A stretch of 64,000 bases of DNA from Sphaerolaimus hirsutus (lineage: Eukaryota; Nematoda; Chromadorea; Monhysterida; Sphaerolaimidae): contig OZ038455.1 in NCBI GenBank assembly GCA_964036195.1, positions 7,519,855 to 7,583,854 of the forward strand, given 5' to 3'. The notes beneath the pieces were generated by a model. The model saw only the letters and a program-made list of their open reading frames with translations. It had not been told where the DNA came from and did not search any database. The translations under genes were made by a program, and so were the position numbers. Numbering within the stretch: position 1 is the first letter of the stretch; each line of letters opens with the position of its first letter. Below are positions 1 through 11,200 of this stretch, one piece after another.

Positions 1-3000
1 CGTTGCTAGCGATTTTGCAATGGCCGCATGTTCGCTAGGCAAATTTGCGAGCTGATAGAAAACTTGTCGCTTTCGAATTATAGTATACACCAAGTTGGCA
101 TTGCCTGGGTTGGCGGATGGTCAATTTTAAAATGTCTAAGCGAATGAAATGTTGTCACAAAAAGCTGTCTTGTGAAAATGATATGTTTATCCCATGTAAA
201 GAAAAATTGCATCACGTGGAAATGAAACAAAGGGATCCCAATCAATCAGGGTTCTCCAACGGGGGTTACTCCCAAATGGCCCAGGTATATATCCATTCCT
301 GAACACCCCCCCCCCCCGAAATGCGCATCTTTGCATAAATGCGCAAATTTCAGAGAAATTTTAGAAATGTAAAAAATTATTTTCAACGACCCGATTTTTA
401 AAATCTTTGAAAAAACATGAAGAATAAAATAATTCTCCTTTCTCGATCTCGATTCCCACAATCGGAAATATCCAGATCCCCCCCCACCAAAAAAAATCCA
501 TTAATAACGATCTCAAAAAAAATAGAAACCCGCTCACTAACCATCAAACTGATACTGAATTATATTGTTGAATATTTCGAGCAGGAAAAACACCAAATGG
601 TGATTATTTGGCGACGAGTAGAGAAACCAGGGGGTAGAGAAAGCCTCCAATAGATGCACCAATTTGTTGGCGGACAACATGCACAGCGACTTCAGGTACG
701 GCGACACTGAAAAGTGTGTGGGCGTGCACAAGAAAATGTTCGTGATAGTTTTTGCTTGACAGAAGAAACAGACACAAAAACACGTTTCATAAAAAAACAT
801 TGGTGATAAGATTATAGACTAAGGACTTGCTTACTTTATTTTCAAGCTTTATATGTATTTTACCATATTTTATCTTTGCGGCAGTCAGAATGAATGTTGT
901 GTTTTGATGGTGAAAGACATGCAGGGATATACAGTGGGGGAGGGGCTGCCCCCCCAAATCGTCCAGCCATAAATGTATTCTGGAGGGCGCTCAGCTATAA
1001 ATCTATCACGGAGGCAAATTTTTTGGCTACTACCCCCTGAACCCCTACACTTCCCACATCGCTCAGCTATGAAGTTTGAGCAAGGAGTTTGAGCAAGTTT
1101 TTTGAGCAAGTTGAGCAATTTTCACCCAAAACCGCAAAAAATTCTCCATTACTTTAGCGAAAAAAAACGGAAAAAGTACAAATTGACATCCTTCCAAACC
1201 GACCATTGACCAAAATCGTCAGAAAACAATCGAACAAATTCTGCAGTCGCTGATTCCCAGTAGTAATCAATTTATGGAACACGATAATCAACAAATCAGC
1301 GTGGTTCCCAGTAAACATGGCGATGTCCATGGGCACTCTAACAGTGTACGGTTTGTTCAAACGCACGCCGAAATTTCGCTCGCCCGATAAAAGTAGGATT
1401 ATGAATACGCCCATGTGGATTAAACCGACTCGGGCTGAGATTGTGTTAGGGTTGAGTGATGTTTTTGGTGTATCTGATAAAAAATGAATGAAGTGAGAGA
1501 AGGGCAGAGTAATGAGAATTATTTATCCGATACATGAGTTCAGTATGCTCAGTTATATAGCTTGATAACATAGATTTACGATTTTCAGCTTGATATGTTA
1601 ATAAAAATTAAAAATGCTGAATATAAACTTTATCCCTCTCATCTCTGCACACAAAAGTGCAAAAATTTAAATACTGTGCCCCAAGTACAGTAAAGTCAAA
1701 CAAAATACAAAACAAATAAGGAAACATACACTGGTCATTCCTAGAGTCATTTATGAAATAAAGGATCGGCACCAGAATTTCCAGCACATCACTAGTTTTC
1801 AGCACGTGGTACAGAAATTTCTGCGGGGCAAAATATATCAAATTTGAACAGAAAAACGTAGCGGCGGAAAAAAATTGAAAAAAATTCCGCAGTGAAAATT
1901 AAGATTTTGACGAAATTTTGCGAACCTTGTTATATTCGCAGCACTTCCACAGCAGCACCAGCAGCTCTTGATAAAATGTGATTTTCTTCGTTGAATTTGG
2001 CAGGTAGGATTGACTCAGTGGGTTGTTCAAAAGTCGCGTAAAACCCTTCAGCATAAAGTCAAAGTCCTGTAAAAAACAATAGATACAACAAATTTGCAGT
2101 CAAAGTAATGAAAAATTTAAAAATAAAAATAAAATTTGCAGGTTCGAACCTCTTCACGATGGATCCTGGATAAATAATTGATGAAAAAGTTGTCGGTGTA
2201 ACCAGCCTGAAAATTAAGGTAAGAGTTATAGCGTAAAACGTTTTTTCCCACATAAGTGGAAAACTAGGCAAAGCCCACACCAAGCCATGATTAAAAAAGA
2301 CGATCCTGAAACAGTTCCAAATTCGCCCTAAAAATTACATAATATTGGACACTCTACTTCACACTTGCCAAGACTTTTTGGCTCAAAACACTCACTTAAC
2401 AGAGTGCAGAAGCAATACAACGTAAACAATACCCCTCAAAACCCCCACCCAAAACATGACCTCACCTCATCAGTAGGGGGTTTATTATGGTCCAAAGCAG
2501 CCACCAAAACATGCAGGCATATCTGCACCAGGGGGGCGCGCGCGTCCGAAAAAAGCAGGTGGTTATACGGTAGAATACCGTAACCCACGGGATCGTAACC
2601 GAGTACGGTATTGAGCAGGGAGGTGAATAAGGGTAATACGTGACGATTTTCGGAGCTCGATACCCACTCGATCCAGCGATTTGGGCTGCCTTTGTGGCTG
2701 TCGCCTGCGGTTATTTGTTTTGATCAGGTTTTTTAAAGAACGAGATATAGATACCCCATTTGCTTGAGTAATTCCCCCCTGTAAGACGAGTAAGGAAAAA
2801 TTACCCCCTCGAATAATTGCACCCTTAAGGTATATGGTGAATTTGCTGTGTCCAATTTGAACTAAAATGGCATATTACTGCGTTTATAAAGCATATTTCG
2901 TGCAATGAGTGGATAGAAACATGTTTGACCTAACATGACCTAATAAAAATCCCCCCTTGTATAATTCCCCATCATACAAGTGTGACAAAGTAATAATTCC

Positions 3001-6000
3001 CCAGGTGAATTATTCAAGCAAATACAGTATTATTCTCGGTAGTGCAAAGTGTGCGATCAATCGAATAGAGATGCACACATATAAATCATATAAAAACACT
3101 GCACACACTAGATGCAATTCCTAACAGCATTAACAAAAAACTCAACGCACCCTGCTGCGGGACCACATAAATCAACTCGCTGAACCCGCAAAGAACAAGT
3201 TTCAACAATTCGGAGCGGTTGTGTTCGTGCGCGGCCGAAGAGGGCGGAGCTTGGGCGCAGCCAACACCGGGCGCCCAGATGTACTCGCAACTGTCCAATG
3301 AGGATAGATCTAGGGCGGTGTCCTGCGAGGATGGCAGAGTTACTTGAACTGGGTAAACGTGACATGGAAAATTCATTAATCAGGAGTGTAGATAAATATT
3401 TAGCAATTAGCAGAATTTTTCATTGTTTTTTTCACACATCCTGATGTATTTATTATTATTAATCCTACCCATCCAGCAGGAAAAAATCGCTGTGTGCAAC
3501 ACATAGGGATGGCAAGCGCTCTTTTTAAAGCGCTTTTTTTAAAAAAAAAACGCCGCTTTTTTAAAAAAAAAGCGCTAGGGTCCCAGCGCTTTTTTTAAAA
3601 AAAAGCGCTGGCAAAAATTTTTGTACTTATGCACTAGGTATTTTGCTATTTTTTGTGCGCAAGCGCAAAATTTCACATGCAAATTACTTCTGGTGGATGT
3701 TTTCATTGGTTTTGTGGCATTTTCAGTGTCATTGCTTCTATCGCTGCATGCTATCATGTAAAAAAAAGTTGTGATATGTTAGTGTAGTATAGAATATTCA
3801 GCCAATGTGCTCCCAAATACTTCAACAGTGGGGAACATTAGTCTCAATGTGTTAGCCTTCTCTTATAGCCTTATTTATAAGCACTATTTCATGCCTAACT
3901 TCACTCGGAAGTCATGAAACATTCACAAACTGCGATATACATAATGAGTCAACATAAAAAGTAATTTTTTGGCAGAAATCACCACTGATCATGTTATCCA
4001 ATGACTACACAGCCATTATATGGCTATATATCATTACAAGTACTGCCACTTGTCTGATATACCTGTATATATTGATACAGGACCATATTTGGGAGGTTTT
4101 TAGGGAAAGTCTCAACATTTTTTGAAAAAAAGCGAAAAAAGCGCGTTTTTTTAAAAAAAGCGCTTTTTTTAAAAAAAAAGCGGGGCCGTTAAAAAAGCGC
4201 TTTTTTCCATCCCTAGCAACACATATCGGGATTCGGGAAGACACATAAATCTTTTCCACAATGTAGATGTGCATTTACACCGTAAATACACACAGTATTT
4301 ACACTACAGTTCAATATGTTCGATTGCTTTGCAAAATCTGAAGTTTCGTCGCAAGCTAATTTCCGGGTCCCAATAAAAAATATCCAAAATCAAGGACGTA
4401 GCCAGGGGGGGGCGGGGGGGGCGGCCGCCCCCCCCCCTTCCCGGGCCGGACCAAAAAATGTGCCAGAAATGGCACTTTCAGACGACGATTTTGTCGACAG
4501 TTTGAAAAATTTTTGCGCGCAAGCGCGCATTCTCCCTTCACAACATATCTTTTTGGCTGACCAGTCTCCGCGGCCTCAAAGCCAGTGAAAATGGACTCAA
4601 TTTCTGTCCATGTCGCTGTATATGCCTGTAAAACACAGACGTATACTGCTGTTTTGGCGCCATGGCGTGGCGCCTACGAATGGCGCCAGCGCCATGGCGC
4701 CATTCCCCTACAACAGGGGTAAAATTTTAGGGGGGGGGCGCCGCCCCCCCCCGTTCGCCTGGCTCCGTATACAATCCGCCCCCCCCCGCTCAAAAATCCT
4801 GGCTACGTCCCTGTCCAAAATGTCACCCAAACGACCCCGAACTTACCGGTCCCTTTTTCAGCGATCCGACAGTGAATTCGGGACAAAACAGCAGATCACA
4901 CAAACTACCGAGAAGCGCCTTGGCCAGGGGCACGTCGCTAGTTGAGTGAGAGTTTTGTACACCCCTAGCGAGCGAAGCATTCTGGGTCAAATTGGGCGCG
5001 TCCGCGGGTAGGGCTGACCAAAAATAGCCGCGCCAATCGGCATCCTCGAAAATGTACGGCAGCAGGCGGGTTAGCAGACGGCAGCAGTTGAGAACTGAAA
5101 TTTTGAGGGAAAAACATTGCGCCATTTTTCTATCGCTCGAAACGGCAACCCCCAAAAGATCGATCAACTATCTATCTGTATGGAGCAGGGACGTACGCAG
5201 GGGGGGGGGGGCGGGGAGGGGCGGCCGCCCCCCCCCCCCCGTTCCCGGGCCGGACAGAAAAATTTGCCAGAAATGGCAATATCTGAGGCGATTTTGTGGG
5301 CACTAATAAGTTTTTGGCGCGCAAGCGCCCAAATAGGCGCCCCATTCTTTAATATGTATTTTCAGGTGTCAAATTGCATTACTCACGTGTCCAACAGTCC
5401 CAAAAGTGGTCTAGTACAACATATATAGCAAGGACGTATCCAGGGGGGGGCGGGGGGGGCTGCAGCCCCCCCCCCGTTCCCGGGTGAGACCGGACTAAAT
5501 CGAGGAAAATGCCGTTTTCGGTACTAATTTCCAAGGTGCTATGTAAAAATTTTGCGCATTTGTCCACCGTCCACAGGAATTATTGGAAAATCGGCACCTG
5601 TACCCTCAAATATCTGTTCAAATAGCGGTTCATGGCGCCAGCGCCAACGCCAATGGCGGCATGGCGTTGCGCCTACAAATGGCGCCAGCGCCATGGTGCC
5701 ATTCCGCCACTGTACAGGTAAAATTTTAAGGGGGGGGGGCTGAGCCCCCCCCCATTTGCCGGGCTCCGTAAACAAACAGCCCCCCCCCGCTCAAAAATCC
5801 TGGATACGTCCCTGATATATAGGTATAAATAGATACCTATATAGTAGACGTTTGCGCCAACACCAACGCCAATACTGCCATGGCGCTGGCGCCTACAAAT
5901 AGCGCCAGCGTCATGGCTCCATTCCTTTACTATAGGGCCAAATTTTAGGGGGGGGGGGCGCGCCGCCGCCCCCCCCCCGCTCAAAAATCCTGCGTACGTC

Positions 6001-7889
6001 CCTGGTATGGAGCGATTTTTCAGAATTTTCGCCCAAATTTTCACCCAAAATTGCTGATTTTCATACCTCGCTGGCGTAATAAATGTTGAGTGTGGTATTT
6101 TTCATTCATGTTCCCATATTATTCTAATGTGTGCAAAAACACTTTGAACGTATGAAACTACTTTTCTAAGCTTTTTTATGCATTACTCCGTGTGCAATAT
6201 CACTTTTCTGTCCCAAAACTTCCGATGAGAGGCGATACAAATACTAATTAAATGTGTCGGTAGAAAAACGGTCTTTTGTGCCATAAATCACAACTTAAAA
6301 CACATTCCCATTTCCAGCCTCAGTTAACCCCCAATAAACCCTACTCGAACCCGACCTTTATACTGCTCGCCGCTATTCCCGCACGCGTGTTCACAGGCGG
6401 TCACCAATCTCTCAACCGCTTTGTAACACAAAGTCGCCAGATTATTCGGAGCGTCTTCTCTCAAAGCGCGGATTTCGTCGGCAGGAATCAGACTGAAAAC
6501 ATCCTGCGCTGAGTGGACATTCGCCGGCGCCCAGAACTGGTCCCAGAAGGCATCGTCCGCTGGTTCCACTGCCTGGAATTTGAGGGTGGACTTTTTGAGT
6601 GGCGGTTTTTGAAAATGATTTTTAAATTTGATTTTTTTGTGACTTTTTGCTAGTTGTTCACAAGGTGTTTTCAAATGAAGGGTGTGCTTCTAGTAGTACC
6701 GATCTACAAAAAATCGATTTTGAGATAATCGCGATTGAAAGTTTGGAGTATGCAATACCCATACATGAGTATTGGGTATGGGAATTTTGGGTATGGGTAT
6801 TTCGGCCATATTGTTGGGTATCCACGTGCATGGGTATAATCATTCATTATACACATAATACTAGCTATATAAAATTTAGTGAATTGTGTTTTTGTAGTAC
6901 AGTACATTTTAAAGGAACAAATTGGTAATAGCATGTAGATCGGTATTTTTTAAAGCACAAAATCAGAAAGCTGTAGATCGGTACTTTTACCCATAATAAA
7001 AAAGCACAAAATGAGTTATTGCGCAAACGGACACCGATATGACATCGGTACTTTTAGAAGCACAAAAAATGTGCAGATCGGTACATTTAAAAGAACAATT
7101 TTGAATAAAGTGTGTAGATCGGTACTATTAAAGACACAAAAGCTGAAAAAGCTTGTAGATCGGTACTTATAAAATTTTAAAAACTGTATTTTGCGATTTT
7201 TTTGCTTTTTTCGACCCCCCATATCTCAAAATTGAATTTCGCACCCCCCACATATTATATATATTTTTAAGCGCATTTTTATGGGGACCCCATACTCAAA
7301 TTTGAAAAATTTGTAGATCGGTACTTTTAGAAGCACACCCTTCAAATGTCTCCACGAAAGTGCAGAAAAATGTGAATTTTTACTGGTTTCGAATTTCCTG
7401 CATTTCAATGCTACCACGCGGTGAAAAAGAAATATGTTAGTGTGCATATAAATTTTTTCCATCCCTACAAATGACCAAATGGATAATTTTCGTATTTTTT
7501 GTGGTTGTGTATAAGCGTTGAAACTCTTGAACTTTTTGCAATAATCCAAATGATACGAAAAATTTGGAGGAATATAAAAAACAACAGTATTTTCCACATT
7601 TATTTCTGCGATGCCAAATTGCGGAGACACATGTTTAAACTTTGCTGTGTATTTTCGAACATCCGACGTTAGCGTGCCATAAATAACGAGAGGTATATCA
7701 GAGATTGACATGTGAACACATTTTCTGTCAAAAAATGGCAATTCGCCAACTCCGTCACATCTTCAATTTATCAAAAATCCCAAATAAATCGCAGCTTCCA
7801 GAGAGCACCGCAAAAAAACGAACTTTCTTGTTTGATGTGAGCTCTATGACAGCTTTCCGAAAATTGAGTCGACTGTCCGAATTCCCCAT
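1..7889 (-). CDS. HID1: HID1 family protein, 11 exons, 3' end beyond the window
   Basis: HID1 is a peripheral trans-Golgi protein needed for dense-core vesicle and secretory-granule cargo sorting in animals. Exons, in transcript order: 7824-7889, 6356-6572, 4847-5094, 3151-3322, 2466-2704, 2150-2206, 1926-2066, 1730-1820, 1204-1434, 542-706, and 1-104 (cut by the edge). All acceptors are AG, all donors GT, and every exon phase joins correctly, giving 577 codons so far. The start MGNSDSRLNFRKAV fits the family and has Gly2 plus Ser6 for N-myristoylation. Recognisable family stretches are DDAFWDQFW (exon 2), LPYIFEDADWRG (exon 3), SLDSCEYIW (exon 4), YNHLLFSD (exon 5), NYLSRIHREE (exon 6), YLPNSTKK (exon 7), SGERNFGVRLNKPY (exon 9) and NNIIQYQFDG (exon 10). 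Introns 1 to 4 are filled by transposable elements. I am very sure of the family; single splice sites could shift slightly, most likely the GTCGGG donor of exon 2. Confidence 0.94.
2754..3027. mobile_element. TA-inserting element, TTGAATAATTCCCC word variant
   Basis: CCCCATTTGCTTGAGTAATT after TA at the left; AATTATTCAAGCAAATACAG before TA at the right. TAATTCCCC words repeat inside. In HID1 intron 4. Confidence 0.72.
3504..4215. mobile_element. hAT-like element, GCGCTTTTTTTAAAA word family
   Basis: Ends TAGGGATGGCAAGCGC and GCGCTTTTTTCCATCCCTA. Perfect duplications GCAACACA at 3496-3503 and 4216-4223. Both ends carry arrays of GCGCTTTTTTTAAAA. In HID1 intron 3. Confidence 0.92.
4391..4813. 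mobile_element. CAAGGACGTAGCC-end element with G/C runs
   Basis: Ends CAAGGACGTAGCCAGG and CCTGGCTACGTCCCTG. Perfect 8-bp duplications TCCAAAAT at 4383-4390 and 4814-4821. G and C runs of 7-10 and GGCGCC words inside. It ends 27 bases from the HID1 exon 3 donor. Confidence 0.9.
5186..6004. mobile_element. CAGGGACGTACGC-end element, outer copy
   Basis: Ends CAGGGACGTACGCAGG and CCTGCGTACGTCCCTG. Perfect duplications GTATGGAG at 5178-5185 and 6005-6012. It contains a second copy of its own family. In HID1 intron 2. Confidence 0.9.
5429..5814. mobile_element. CAAGGACGTATCC-end element nested in its own family
   Basis: Ends CAAGGACGTATCCAGG and CCTGGATACGTCCCTG. Perfect duplications ATATATAG at 5421-5428 and 5815-5822. 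Confidence 0.9.
6677..7343. mobile_element. GAAGGGTGTGC-end element, short copy
   Basis: Starts GAAGGGTGTGCTTCTAG and ends CTTTTAGAAGCACACCCTTC, flanked by AAAT (6673-6676, 7344-7347). It carries seven or so copies of GATCGGTACTTTTARAAGCA in its right half. Same family as 45118-56267. In HID1 intron 1. Confidence 0.85.
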
Positions 7890-8215
7890 TCTTTAAATGC
7901 GATCACCAAACTTCCACGTTTTCGATTTTTTATTTTTTCACATTTTCGAAAGATTTGGATACGTATTGTAAAAGATAGGGCAGACGACCCCCTATATAAT
8001 CTCAAACAAATTCTAACCCACCAAAGAATAAAAACCGATACATGTCTACTACATTGTCTAATAGCCATACTTTTCACTGGTTTATGTGCCCACAAGTCAC
8101 CACGATCGGCTGTGAAATATATAAATATCGTTTTTTTTTTATCTGTGTATCCAAACGATAAAAAGTTCACTCTCGCTCTTCATATTGTAGAAGCTCTTCA
8201 TTTGGGAAATAGAAA
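7890..8215. promoter_or_regulatory. Putative bidirectional promoter between HID1 and PCYOX1
   Basis: The start codons of HID1 (minus, 7889) and the prenylcysteine oxidase (plus, 8216) are separated by only 326 bp and point away from each other. No repeat is recognisable in this gap, unlike nearly all other noncoding DNA here. Both genes serve endomembrane functions, but shared control is an inference from spacing only. I see no convincing TATA box or CpG cluster. Confidence 0.45.
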
Positions 8216-11200
8216 ATGGCTAGAACTGGCTTTTTGAGATTTTGTGGTGGCTCACTCGCTGCTGCTTTCATTGGAACACTGTCTAAAACTGAAAAACAGA
8301 CAAACCACAAAAGCAAAAAGCAAAACCGGAGGAAAATAGGTTGGTTTTTTATTAAATTGTGTTTTTTTTGGCAATTTGCCTGATACATTGAAATTTCAGC
8401 GATAATTGGTGGTGGGGTTGGAGGAGCTTCATGTGCACATTTCCTGCGCAATTCAGAAAATTTTGACAAAAGGAATATTGATTTGGTCATGTTCGAAACT
8501 GACAAAGGTTGGTTATGCATGTTGCATTTATACAATTAAATATAATCTATGATTATGCATACAAGTTCATTTTTTGCAGACAAAATTGGTGGTCGCACAA
8601 GCCTTATCATGGTTGATGGAAGAAACTATGAGAGTGGAGGGAGTATTATCCACGACAAGAACAAATACATGAGTAATTTTGTCAAAATTTGTGGTCTGTT
8701 TGAAATATTGATGTGCAAACATATTTTAGATACTTTTTTTTTATTTGAGCACATACAGACATTATACATGCACATTATATGGTTCTATAGGCCACAAAAG
8801 AACATTCAGGTATGCAAAACAGTAAAGTTATGTGTTTGGTGAATCCAACAAGCCAACATCACTTTGTATGGTTGATGCCTACATGGTGAATTATGCTGAA
8901 GTATTTCAATTAGCTACTGATGTTAAACTAATGAGGATTCTAGAGTGGTTACATTTTCACCACATCAACCTTTTTGCTTGTTTACTAAAAGATACATACA
9001 TGTGTTGTCATTTGTTTGTATTCAACCAGGCCAAGTGACAGTCCACCATAGCGATTCACCACCGTTATGACATGTAGTACCAACGTGGTTACAACATTTC
9101 CACCAACTTGAAAACAACGTTCTGACAAAATTTTCAGCGTTGGGACAACATCGTCCCACAGCATGTAAATGCATGCTTTAATTGTGACGCGTAACGATGG
9201 CAAACCCTCCAAAAAAGTATTTAAATTTTTAAGTGTTTTTCCCAAATGAATTTTCGAATTTTTCCTGAAATTAATTTTTGAATTTCGAATTTAATTTTCG
9301 AATTTTTGGCAATTTTCGAATTTTTTTGGCCATTTTTCGAATTTTTTCAAATAATTTTCGATTTTTTTGGAAAAATATTGAATCTGAAGCTTTAAACACA
9401 GAATTTGGACTGTTTTGGAAGTGGCTATACTCAGCAGACGTGCTAATCTACAAATAGATATGATTAATATCTTTGGCTGGCAGACAGCCAACTGAAAACT
9501 TGTGAACTGATTCACCACTGCACTCCATTTCATCCTGACTCTGAACCAGTTCAGTCAGCCGTAAGTTCACTGCGGACTGCAGTTATGACGTCATGATGGA
9601 GTGTTACCACCATAAAATGTAGGGTGTAATTTCGCCCGAGTATAGCACACTGAGCGTACTCAGTGCATACAGTGGCAGTGCTAACTGCACGAAATATGGG
9701 TACTTCTCAAACCAATACTCAAAACCACTCTTATACTCCAGCGACATTACACCTACAATGAAATCTACCATAACCCATCTGAATAAAAGAACAAACAAAA
9801 ATTTTTTCATCATATTTATCAAAGCAATCTGATTAATATGATGACAAAATTTTATGTTTGTTCTTTCATTCAGATGGGATATGGTAGGTTTCATTATAAA
9901 GTGTAATGTCGCTGGAGTATATCTTTAATCACATCTCTTTTACTTATAAATATGTGCAGTCCCAGACACCTGTAAAATGCTCTGTGAAATGTCAAATGTT
10001 ATGCAAATTGTCTAAAGTCATGGAAATGCTGTGGAAAATGGCAAATATGTTTGCCATTTTACCAGGGCATTTTCATAACTTTTGACACTTTGCATGACAT
10101 TTCACATTTTACAGGGCAGTTTACATTTCAACGTTTTTGGACCTTTTTTCTGTTTTGTTTCGCTTTTTCATAAGCAGCGCGTACCAATTTTCGTTGTATT
10201 TAGTACGTTGAACTTAAGAGTGCCTTGAATTGCCTGAAAAATTCGAAAAGTATTTTCGAATTTTCGAATTTTTTGAAAAATAAATCGATTTTTAAGTGTT
10301 TTTTCTAGGGGTGAAATAAAAATTCGAAAATTCCGGAAAAATTCAAAAATTAGAAAATGTTTTCGAATTTTCGAATCTTTTTTTTGCCATCGTTAGTGAC
10401 GCGCACAAACCCAGCATTGAAACAACATTATGACACATCGAGACAACAGCGAAACAACGTGTTGACAATGCCTTGTCAACACATTGTTTCGCTGTTGGCA
10501 CTACATGTCATAACGTTGCTGAATCGCTGTGCACGTTCATCTGATCAGTACCGGGTTTTCTGTTTCAGGTCTGCAAAAACAAAAACATGATGATAACAGC
10601 TTGGGACTTTTTGATGGCAATGCTTTTGTGTTTCTAGGGAGTTCCTGGTCAATAATCACCTCGCTCAAATTATTATGGCAGTATGGGTTTGACATCTTCA
10701 GGCTAAAATGCTTAATAAATGATATGCTGAAAAAATTCTCAAAGTGAGTATGGTTTGCATTATAAATGTGTGCATTACCATTTTTCTTCCAAAAGAAGTG
10801 CAGGTCTCCAATATAGAGTCATCTTAAATAGAATGTAAACCAGAGTTGCGAAAGCGTATTTACGCTTACCCGAAATACCCGGGTAAATGGGTATTTATAC
10901 TTACGCTTACGCTTACGCTTTCATAAAATACCCGTACGCTTTATTACGCTTTCCCGGTTGAAATACCCGGTTACTAAAAGCGTAAAAAAGATTTTTCACA
11001 TGGTCCGGTTTTATGCTTTTGTAAAAAGTGTAAAACTACAAAAAAGTGAACTAAACTGCATAAAAAAAGACTGCATGTGTAAATACAGTAATGCATTGGA
11101 AATAACGGCACATTATTTTACAAATTGTGTCGCAATATGAATGTCTCCTTTATACTGTTTCGTCTGGCGAAATATTTAGATTGCTTTAAATGGCAATGGC

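Larger units (their letters stand above)
9049..10529. mobile_element. Inverted-repeat element (AGCGATTCA ends), interrupted copy
   Basis: The ends AGCGATTCACC (9049) and GAATCGCT (10521-10528) are inverted, with further inverted segments such as GACATGTAG near both ends. A second, uninterrupted copy lies at 34361-34636. This copy was split by the element at 9192-10395. It lies in intron 3 of the prenylcysteine oxidase. Confidence 0.7.

Noticed and set aside
5052-5428. Glycine/proline-rich open frames around 5052-5428
   Set aside because: Produced by long G and C runs of the CAGGGACGTACGC element in HID1 intron 2; not part of any gene.
7226-7741. 171-codon open frame on the minus strand
   Set aside because: It lies in HID1 intron 1 and starts within the GAAGGGTGTGC element; no family motif, AT-rich composition. 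The real HID1 exon is the short one at 7824-7889.
8832-9038. Open frame following PCYOX1 exon 3
   Set aside because: It does not match the family and does not connect in phase; exon 4 at 10569 completes the Gly codon split at 8693 and carries the expected sequence.
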